Under the pieces are notes generated by a model that made no database searches, was not told the DNA's origin, and saw nothing but the letters and a program-made list of their open reading frames with translations. A stretch of 28,121 bases of DNA from positions 1-28,121 of the IMG/VR virus record IMGVR_UViG_3300009285_003389; one strand, written 5' to 3'. A program made the translations under genes and the position numbers. Within the stretch, counting starts at the first letter, position 1, and each line of letters begins with the position of its first letter. This DNA comes from a virus. Below are positions 23,545 through 28,121 of the stretch, piece by piece.

Positions 23545-23679
23545 CTAGCTCTCCCCCCATATGTTTAAAGGGAAAAGGAGGTCGGCTTTTTCCTTTTTTC
23601 TTTTTTTTTTTTTAAAAGCCAATACTAGACAAGACCAGCCAATCTCCCTTTCCCTTTAAACATATGGGGGGAGAGCTAG
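23545..23679. repeat. 36-base inverted repeat around a T-rich tract
   Basis: The arms 23545-23580 and 23644-23679 are complementary with one mismatch, both containing CCCCCCATATGTTTAAAGGG or its complement. The 63 bases between hold a run of 13 T at 23601-23613, itself framed by GGCTTTT and AAAAGCC. A large cruciform or RNA hairpin is possible. I see no transposase or target-site duplication. Confidence 0.85.
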
Positions 23680-23737
23680 CCTTATGGGATCATTGGAACC
23701 GGGGGCTTCCCCATCCCCAGCGGGGCTGACGCCCCTA

Positions 23738-23760
23738 CTCCGTAACATCTTGATACGGAG
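23738..23760. repeat. 23-bp palindromic repeat, copy 10
   Basis: Arms CTCCGTAACA and TGATACGGAG, spacer TCT, with perfect outer seven-base pairing. It lies about 120 bases upstream of the rightward promoter. Confidence 0.9.
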
Positions 23761-23879
23761 CTGGGGATTGGATGGCCTCATGGGCCAGCACGACGTCGGG
23801 GGATGGACTGGGGATGGGCAGGCGCGGGGGGAGCCCCCAGGAAAAGGGAAAGAATTTTTTCAACTGCCGAAGATTTCCC

Positions 23880-23908
23880 TTGACAGCGTGGGAGGAATTC
23901 ATTATATT
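23880..23908 (+). promoter_or_regulatory. Rightward sigma-70-type promoter
   Basis: TTGACA (23880-23885), a 17-base spacer and TATATT (23903-23908), identical in pattern to the leftward promoter. The start would be near 23916, about 55 bases before the ATG at 23970. It probably drives the rightward accessory genes. Confidence 0.75.
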
Positions 23909-23969
23909 ATGGGTACATTATTCGATGGGGGGAAGGCAAACACACCACGGATCCCGAAAGGAGATCGGT

Positions 23970-24149
23970 ATGGACTTGAATCAGTACTTCGGCGAACGCG
24001 GCTTGCAGATATATCTCCGCATGGCCGCGGAGGCTTTAAGGTCGGCAGAGAAGCCCCTGCGGGAGATTGTAGCTATGATTCTAGAGGCCATGGCGCAGGA
24101 CTTTGATGAAGAACTGCCGGAACCCCCGGAGACGATTTCCCCCGATTAG
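23970..24149 (+). CDS. Small hypothetical protein (59 aa)
   Basis: The ATG at 23970 has AAAGGAG upstream and lies just after the rightward promoter. The open frame continues upstream without a good site, so this start is preferred. The protein has a helical part (LRMAAEALRSAEKPLREIV, MILEAMAQDFDEEL) and an acidic proline-rich end. No family recognised. It is the first gene of the rightward accessory block. Confidence 0.65.
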   Translation: MDLNQYFGERGLQIYLRMAAEALRSAEKPLREIVAMILEAMAQDFDEELPEPPETISPD

Positions 24150-24235
24150 GTCTGGGCTGGCATTACATAAGGGAGAGCGTGCTATGATCTTGTCGGCTGG
24201 CCGGGAGACGTCCACGCACAGCGGAGGAGGACATC

Positions 24236-24475
24236 ATGGCTCGCCCACTGCACCAAATCGCCGAAGAAATCCGGCGCGAATGGATCCGGCCGTATTTCGC
24301 GGCAGAACCGTATCTCGCCGCGATGGGAGAGGTCACCCATATCAGCGATAGGTATGGGGCAGACAGCGCAAGGAGTGTAGTTCTCTACTTCTTGTGCAAC
24401 GCCAAAACCTGGCGTGGCCCTGCCGCCCGCAGAATCAAGCAGGAACTGAAGCAGATCCTGTCTGAGACGAAGTAG
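24236..24475 (+). CDS. Small conserved-type phage protein (79 aa)
   Basis: The ATG has GGAGGAGGA upstream. The sequence LHQIAEEIRREW, GADSARSVVLYFLCNAKTW and RGPAARRIKQELKQIL resembles a family of small phage proteins I have seen with the same ordering (a start helix, then DSAxSxVLYFLxNAxxxRG, then a basic helix). Its function is not known to me. It lies in the accessory operon and has no membrane segment or cysteine pair. Confidence 0.65.
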   Translation: MARPLHQIAEEIRREWIRPYFAAEPYLAAMGEVTHISDRYGADSARSVVLYFLCNAKTWRGPAARRIKQELKQILSETK

Positions 24476-24515
24476 CCCACGAGGCCATCTTGGTCCCCCG
24501 CGAGGAGGCTCCACA

Positions 24516-25439
24516 ATGCCATACAAGGTACTTACCCATGATTACCGTCCGCCCATACAGGGCGGAGATCCAATCTGGGACGGCGCGCCTGGCGCTCTCC
24601 TACCCGTAGTGCCACTGGACACGACGAAGAACGCGTGTGGCACACACGGGGGCTGGCACTACTGTGCCACCATAGAGGATGCCCTGGATATCGCTGGGCT
24701 CTGGCCCGATGGGTGGCCGTCTGTGGTTGCGGAGGTCAGCCCAGAAGGCCCTGTGATCTGGAGTGGTTCCAAGTACCGAACCAGCTCGCTACGCTTGGTC
24801 CGTGTTGTGCCTGAAGAGGAAGTCCAAGAGGGAGTCTACAGACTCTCGGCACCATTCGGCCCGTACCAAGATGATATGACCGCTGAGCAGATGCAATGGA
24901 GAGGAGCACTGAGTCGTCCGTTGCACGACCCGGAAGCCGTGGACCTACACCTCCATGTGGCCCTTGATGCCCGGGGACTACCGTGGATACTACAGCAGTT
25001 TGACACAAGGCGGGCTGTGTGGGATGCGCGCATTGCGTGGAATGCACAGAGTGCGGATGCTGCGTGGCATGCACGGGCTGCGTGGTCTAAGGGGACTACG
25101 TGGAATGAGGGGACTGCGTGGGTTGGCGTGCCATGGTCCACACGGGCTATGTGGGCTCCGCAGGCTACACAAGCTATGTGGGAAACGCGGAATGTGCGGG
25201 CTGCGTGGCAGATGCGGGATGTGAGGTATATGTGGGCTGTGGGGGATGCGTCTGATGCGCTCTTGGTGCAATACGCCGTCCGTCAAGGATGGTTCTCCGC
25301 CGACCCACAACTGCTCACTCTTGGGATACAAGATGCCTACGCTGCTGGTCTATGCAGCGCCGGCCCCACAGGACCTAGTACCCTTGGCTGGGCGATGGTC
25401 CCCATAGAGGAGACCAACGAGAGCCCGCTCGCTGGGTAG
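24516..25439 (+). CDS. Ala/Trp triplet-repeat protein with DUF7666-like N-terminal domain, paralog 1 (307 aa)
   Basis: Residues 1-150 are a domain beginning MPYKVLTHDYRPPIQGGDP, with WHYCATIEDALDIAGLWPDG and VVAEVSPEGPV. The G-x-H-x-C, dAL and eV-x-G order resembles the DUF7666-type domain; this is a tentative recollection. Residues about 165-248 are a low-complexity region where Trp recurs at spacings mostly of 6 and 9 residues, as in WDARIAWNAQ and WHARAAWSKG. The C-terminal VQYAVRQGWFSADPQLLTLG is shared with paralog 2. GAGGAGG precedes the ATG. Function unknown. Confidence 0.8.
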   Translation: MPYKVLTHDYRPPIQGGDPIWDGAPGALLPVVPLDTTKNACGTHGGWHYCATIEDALDIAGLWPDGWPSVVAEVSPEGPVIWSGSKYRTSSLRLVRVVPEEEVQEGVYRLSAPFGPYQDDMTAEQMQWRGALSRPLHDPEAVDLHLHVALDARGLPWILQQFDTRRAVWDARIAWNAQSADAAWHARAAWSKGTTWNEGTAWVGVPWSTRAMWAPQATQAMWETRNVRAAWQMRDVRYMWAVGDASDALLVQYAVRQGWFSADPQLLTLGIQDAYAAGLCSAGPTGPSTLGWAMVPIEETNESPLAG

Positions 25440-25482
25440 AGCAGAATGGGCGTTCTCAAACCGCAGAACGAAAGGATATACA

Positions 25483-25713
25483 ATGCACAAGCAAGTCCAG
25501 CTGGCCTACTCTCACTCCACAGGGTCATGCTATCTCTACGTGACCCCCGAGGGGGTCGAATGCCGTGGTGTAGCTTCAGACCCAGATACGGGGAAGTACT
25601 TAGCCACTCCCGGCATCCACGTAACCTGGGAGGAACTGCTCCATCTGCGTGGCCTAGTATCGTCAACTCCGTACCAAGATGTTACAGAGCCGGCCAGAGA
25701 AGGGAAGGAATAA
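25483..25713 (+). CDS. Hypothetical protein ending in a repeat-encoded tail (76 aa)
   Basis: The ATG follows AAAGGATATACA. The protein has a beta-type pattern (QLAYSHSTGSCYLYVTPEGV, GVASDPDTGKYLATPGIHV) and ends with TPYQDVTEPAREGKE, where YQDVTEP is read from palindromic repeat copy 11. It lies immediately upstream of the LuxR-type gene. No family recognised. The same YQDVTEP ending appears in the small terminase, because both genes run through the repeat in the same frame. Confidence 0.65.
   Translation: MHKQVQLAYSHSTGSCYLYVTPEGVECRGVASDPDTGKYLATPGIHVTWEELLHLRGLVSSTPYQDVTEPAREGKE
25667..25689. repeat. 23-bp palindromic repeat, copy 11
   Basis: Left arm CTCCGTACCA, spacer AGA, right arm TGTTACAGAG. 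It lies inside the 3' end of the 25483 gene and 28 bases before the ATG of the LuxR-type gene at 25718. Confidence 0.9.
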
Positions 25714-25717
25714 CCCA

Positions 25718-25978
25718 ATGGAACAAACCATTCCAGTCCCTCCACGGCTTCCAACCCCACGTACCCTAATTACCCGGCTAACCCATAGGGAGATTCAAGT
25801 AACCGCCCTACTGGCAGCAGGGTACACACAAAAGGAGGTTGCGGACAAGCTCGAAATCTCGTTCCGTACGGTGACGACACACCGCCACCATATAGGGACA
25901 AAAACAGGACTGCAGCTCAACACGGACCTTACCAGGCTGGCTATCGGTGCTGGTCTATTAATTGAGGAGGTCAGCTAG
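25718..25978 (+). CDS. Stand-alone LuxR/GerE-type HTH DNA-binding protein (86 aa)
   Basis: The GerE hallmark is clear: LTHREIQVTALLAAGYTQKE (residues 21-40), then VADKLEISFRTVTTHRHHIG and a K-T-G at about 61-64. It contains only the helix-turn-helix domain plus a short proline-rich N-terminus, without receiver or ligand domain. Such domains bind DNA as dimers on palindromes. The ATG at 25718 has GGAAGGA upstream; an ATG at 25679 in the same frame lies within the repeat and is less likely. The nearby repeat copy 11 makes self-regulation plausible. Confidence 0.88.
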   Translation: MEQTIPVPPRLPTPRTLITRLTHREIQVTALLAAGYTQKEVADKLEISFRTVTTHRHHIGTKTGLQLNTDLTRLAIGAGLLIEEVS

Positions 25979-26181
25979 TGAAGCAGCCCACAAGCAGGGC
26001 CTGCGTTGCAAGCGGGTGGCTGCACCACGATGCATGCTCATACTGTGCCCACTTCGACCTGCGCCGCGGCGAGGTTACTGACACCTGCCAGGAGTCCCTC
26101 GAAGTGCTCGTGGAACCAAGCAACCAGGAATTCACGCTCCTCTGCCAAGGCTGGGACAGCCGTCGAAAGGAGCAAGACTAG
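25978..26181 (+). CDS. Small cysteine-rich protein (67 aa)
   Basis: GTG start, one-base overlap with the LuxR-type stop (TAGTG), with GAGGAGG upstream. Cysteines at 9, 20, 23, 37 and 56 include a CSYC pair (20-23), so zinc or disulfide binding is possible. The sequence HHDACSYCAHFDLRRGE resembles a small metal-binding module. No family recognised. Its coupling to the LuxR-type gene suggests a partner role, but that is inference. Confidence 0.65.
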   Translation: MKQPTSRACVASGWLHHDACSYCAHFDLRRGEVTDTCQESLEVLVEPSNQEFTLLCQGWDSRRKEQD

Positions 26182-26182
26182 A

Positions 26183-27100
26183 ATGCCATACAAAGCGCTC
26201 ACGCACGATTACCGTCCGCCTATACAAGGTGGTGACCCCATCTGGGATGGAACGCCCGGAGCCGTGCTGCCCAAGGTCGAGACGGACTGCACATATACCG
26301 CGTGCAGTGCTGGATGGAACTACTGCGATACGGTGGCGCAGTGTCTTACCATCGCCGGACTATGGCCCGATGGCTGGCCGTCCGCTGTCGTAGAAGTGGA
26401 ACCTATAGGGAGCACATTTCGCTGCGAGAACAAAAGCCGCGCACCCTCCCTGCGCATCCACCGGCAGTTGAGCGAGTCTGAAATCCGCCCAGCCGTGGAA
26501 GAAATGTCAGTCCCCTTTGGGAGCTACCAGCAGGGGATGTGCGATGCACAGATGGCGTGGCGTACGGCACTATCTCGCCCCTTACACGACCGGGGACAGG
26601 TGGAGGCCGGCTTGGCTCAGGCGCTGAAAGTGCGCGGGCTCAAGTGGACGCTGCAGGACCTTAGGGTGGCTCGGGACGCCGAGAACGCCAAGGACGTGGA
26701 GAACGCCAGGGCTGCGTGGGCCGCTAGGGCCGCCAGGGACGCGTGGGACGCTTGGGCTGTCGTGACCGCGTGGAACGCTAGAAACGTCACGGCCGTCAGA
26801 GCAATCTGGGACGCCAGAGCCGCATGGACCACATGGCCCATCTGGGACGCCTGGGACAAGTGGGCCAACAGGGACTGGGCTGACATCTGGAACACGTGGG
26901 ACGCCTGGGACACCAGGGCTGCGTGGGCTGCCAGGGCGGCCATGACAGTCCAGTACGCTGCTCTGCAGGGCTGGATCCTCTTGGATCCTTTGCACCTTAC
27001 CACTGGGCTGCAGGACGCCTATCGCAACGGGCTGGACAGAGTCTCGCCCACGGGCAAGGACACACTCAGCTACACACTTCATAGGGAGACAGACACGTGA
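26183..27100 (+). CDS. Ala/Trp triplet-repeat protein with DUF7666-like N-terminal domain, paralog 2 (305 aa)
   Basis: Starts MPYKALTHDYRPPIQGGDP, nearly identical to paralog 1, with WNYCDTVAQCLTIAGLWPDG. I chose ATG 26183, with AAAGGAGC upstream, although the frame is open further upstream. Residues about 160-255 carry W-D-A / R-A-A type triplets (WDARAAWTTWPIWDAWDKW). The C-terminal VQYAALQGWILLDPLHLTTG matches paralog 1. Its end overlaps the next gene by four bases. Function unknown; a binding or scaffold role for the repeat is possible. Confidence 0.8.
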   Translation: MPYKALTHDYRPPIQGGDPIWDGTPGAVLPKVETDCTYTACSAGWNYCDTVAQCLTIAGLWPDGWPSAVVEVEPIGSTFRCENKSRAPSLRIHRQLSESEIRPAVEEMSVPFGSYQQGMCDAQMAWRTALSRPLHDRGQVEAGLAQALKVRGLKWTLQDLRVARDAENAKDVENARAAWAARAARDAWDAWAVVTAWNARNVTAVRAIWDARAAWTTWPIWDAWDKWANRDWADIWNTWDAWDTRAAWAARAAMTVQYAALQGWILLDPLHLTTGLQDAYRNGLDRVSPTGKDTLSYTLHRETDT

Positions 27101-27225
27101 AGCACAAGAAAAAGCTCGAGAAGCTAGCAGCCCTGCAGGCGTCCTATGACGCCATGATAATCCGGCTCGGGGCAAAGGTCCATCCGGGGCAGTATCACCG
27201 GCCGGGGTCGATTAAGGCACGCTAA
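27097..27225 (+). CDS. Small basic protein (42 aa)
   Basis: A GTG at 27097 overlaps the stop of paralog 2 (GTGA), with ATAGGGAGA upstream. The product begins MKHKKKLEKLAALQ and contains GAKVHPGQYHRPGSIKAR, giving a basic, helical start and a Pro/Gly-rich end. Translational coupling supports it as real. No family recognised. Confidence 0.55.
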   Translation: MKHKKKLEKLAALQASYDAMIIRLGAKVHPGQYHRPGSIKAR

Positions 27226-27239
27226 AGAGGAGGCCTTCA

Positions 27240-27383
27240 ATGCCCGCCGCACCAATCCGCCCGTTGGCATGCGCCCCGCCCGCCCTTGACGCGCCAGAGG
27301 GGCGATTCCCCAAGCATTGTTTCGTCCACATTGTCGAGCCGGCGCCCGAGCGCGCCAAGGAGGAGGCCCCCAATGCCCGCTGA
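27240..27383 (+). CDS. Small hypothetical protein (47 aa)
   Basis: AAAGAGGAGG lies just before the ATG. The product starts MPAAPIRPLACAPPALDAPEG and ends in a charged EPAPERAKEEAPNAR. It overlaps the start of the next gene by eleven bases. Its Pro/Ala-rich composition gives little evidence of a fold. It could be a short leader peptide that couples translation into the next gene. Confidence 0.4.
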   Translation: MPAAPIRPLACAPPALDAPEGRFPKHCFVHIVEPAPERAKEEAPNAR

Positions 27384-27948
27384 TCGCCTGTTCAAGGTGC
27401 TAGACGAACACGGCCGCTCGTGCCACGGCGGCTTCCTGCAGTGGAGCATGCCTAAGGATGACCAACCCGGCGAGTGGATGCCAAACATCGTAGGGCCGCT
27501 CGTGCCCTGCCAGCGCGGCTACCACCTGTGCCGTGACGCTGATCTGGTACAATGGTTAGGGCCGACGATCTACCTGGCCGAGGCGCGCCGCAAGCGCCGC
27601 TACTGCGGCGACAAGGTCGTAGTCCGCAAGGCGCGGCTGCTGCGCCGGGTCGACACCTGGACGGAGCAATCAGCTCGCCTGTTCGCCTGTGACTGCGCCG
27701 AGGAGGCACTGGCACAGGCCGGACCGTTACGCGCCGTATGCGAGCAGACCATTGCTATGGCACGGCGCTACGCCACTGGCGACGCATCGGCGGCGGAGTT
27801 ATATGCGGCCTGGAGCGCGGCAGAGAGCGCGGCCAGGGGCGCGGCAGAGAGCGCGGCAGAGAGCGCGGCCTGGAGCGCGGCCTGGAGCGCGGCCTGGAGC
27901 GCTCAGAACGTCGTGCTGGAGGCGCTGTTGTGGAGTCTCAGGCCATGA
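27373..27948 (+). CDS. DUF7666-like protein with four-residue Ala repeats (191 aa)
   Basis: Residues 1-115 have GYHLCRDADLVQWLGPTIYL and DKVVVRKARLLRRVDTW. The G-x-H-x-C, then W-L, then D-K order is like the N-terminal domain of the two triplet-repeat proteins and resembles DUF7666 (tentative). Residues about 145-176 are eight four-residue repeats of the AAWS, AAES or AARG type, encoded by 12-base units at 27805-27900. AAGGAGGAGG precedes the ATG. Its end overlaps the next gene (ATGA). Confidence 0.7.
   Translation: MPADRLFKVLDEHGRSCHGGFLQWSMPKDDQPGEWMPNIVGPLVPCQRGYHLCRDADLVQWLGPTIYLAEARRKRRYCGDKVVVRKARLLRRVDTWTEQSARLFACDCAEEALAQAGPLRAVCEQTIAMARRYATGDASAAELYAAWSAAESAARGAAESAAESAAWSAAWSAAWSAQNVVLEALLWSLRP
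27805..27900 (+). repeat. Eight 12-base tandem units (GCGGCnnnnnGC)
   Basis: Units alternate among GCGGCCTGGAGC, GCGGCAGAGAGC and GCGGCCAGGGGC. Being 12 bases each, they can expand or shrink without changing the frame of the gene that contains them. Confidence 0.9.
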
Positions 27949-28061
27949 ACCTCCACGCGATACTCGGGCGCTTCTGCCAGCGCCACGGGAAGCGGCGTCT
28001 GCGAGACGTGTTGGACGGTGAACGAGGGCGAGCCCCGGCGATGCAGGCCCCGCGTGGCTGA
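27945..28061 (+). CDS. Small basic protein (38 aa)
   Basis: ATG at 27945 overlaps the previous stop (ATGA). The product begins MNLHAILGRFCQRHGKRRL, then LRDVLDGERGRAPAMQ. It is Arg-rich and short. Its only support is the coupling to its neighbour; no family recognised. Confidence 0.45.
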   Translation: MNLHAILGRFCQRHGKRRLRDVLDGERGRAPAMQAPRG

Positions 28062-28121
28062 GCGCACCGAGTCCGAGATCACGCGCGAGATTCTGCGTGC
28101 GTGCAACCTACTGCCAGGCGT
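28054..28121 (+). CDS. Possible VRR-NUC domain nuclease, partial (cut by the right edge)
   Basis: A GTG at 28054, overlapping the previous stop, opens a frame with 22 residues before the edge (MAERTESEITREILRACN). The E-S-E-I-x-x-E-I-L start is like that of stand-alone VRR-NUC nucleases, which usually continue with a metal-binding catalytic core. Too little is present to be sure. Confidence 0.35.
   Translation, partial: MAERTESEITREILRACNLLPG

Larger units (their letters stand above)
23182..23969. other. Long non-coding control region
   Basis: About 790 bases with no supported gene. It contains a terminator-like hairpin, a three-copy 42-46 base repeat with stems, a 36-base inverted repeat flanking a T-rich tract, palindromic repeat copy 10 and a sigma-70 promoter. 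Short frames within it lack good starts. It may be a replication origin, a terminator block or a regulatory region. Confidence 0.6.

Noticed and set aside
23545-23679. Inverted repeat considered as a transposon or insertion sequence
   Set aside because: Only 63 bases lie between the arms, with no gene and no target-site duplication.
24955-25331. Gly/Leu/Arg-rich and Pro/His-rich frames within the triplet-repeat gene
   Set aside because: The DNA period is a multiple of three, so all frames stay open; the chosen frame has a paralog and a ribosome-binding site.
26582-27175. Minus-strand Val/Pro/Gly-rich frame opposite paralog 2
   Set aside because: Same period effect; no start signal and no partner gene.
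1-28121. tRNA, rRNA, integrase, attachment site
   Set aside because: I scanned for cloverleaf-like and integrase motifs by eye and found none that I could support.

Overview
This window looks like one segment of the genome of a tailed double-stranded DNA bacteriophage, probably an environmental one. It is recognisable from its packaging and head genes: a large terminase with Walker motifs and nuclease aspartates, a portal of about 700 residues, a scaffold-like protein, a major capsid protein and tail or fibre proteins. I see no integrase, lysin, DNA polymerase, rRNA, tRNA or CRISPR array. No tape-measure gene is visible, and the large portal, adaptor-like and beta-propeller-like tail proteins hint at a short-tailed (podovirus-like) virion, but the rest of the tail region lies off the left edge. 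Ribosome-binding sites are strong purine-rich sequences of the usual bacterial kind. The host cannot be named. A candidate sigma-54 promoter, if real, would argue against a host lineage lacking sigma-54.

Layout. From about 21.9 kb leftward to position 1, all genes lie on the minus strand in a tightly packed late-type operon, many with 1-14 base overlaps. In transcription order these are: two small proteins and a holin-like membrane protein, small terminase, large terminase, portal, two small accessory proteins, a repeat-bearing protein, scaffold, major capsid, two likely decoration proteins, then a cassette of five glycan-modification genes with a small zinc protein in front, then tail proteins and a 902-residue fibre. 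The cassette holds four glycosyltransferases, one of them fused to a methyltransferase, and a nucleotidyltransferase-methyltransferase fusion. Its place between head and tail genes suggests that the virion itself is glycosylated.

Between about 21.9 and 24.0 kb is a divergent control region. It contains a leftward and a rightward sigma-70-type promoter of identical pattern (TTGACA, 17 bases, TATATT), a sigma-54-like site, several hairpins, short direct repeats, a three-copy 42-46 base repeat with compensated stems, and a 36-base inverted repeat around a poly-T tract. From 22.5 kb rightward, the plus strand carries small accessory genes: a protein with a long glutamate tail, a one-helix membrane protein, a stand-alone LuxR/GerE-type DNA-binding protein, a cysteine-rich protein, and three proteins that join a similar N-terminal domain to Ala/Trp-rich short-period repeats. 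The start of a possible VRR-NUC nuclease is cut by the right edge.

The most striking element is a 23-base near-palindrome present eleven times from 3.0 to 25.7 kb, in both orientations, almost always just upstream of a start codon. In several places it supplies the ribosome-binding site or overlaps the stop codon of the gene before. It looks like a phage-wide operator or punctuation signal, and the LuxR-type protein just downstream of one copy is the only visible candidate regulator. A second notable element is an array of eight perfect octamers whose copy number sets whether two small membrane-region reading frames are fused or separate.
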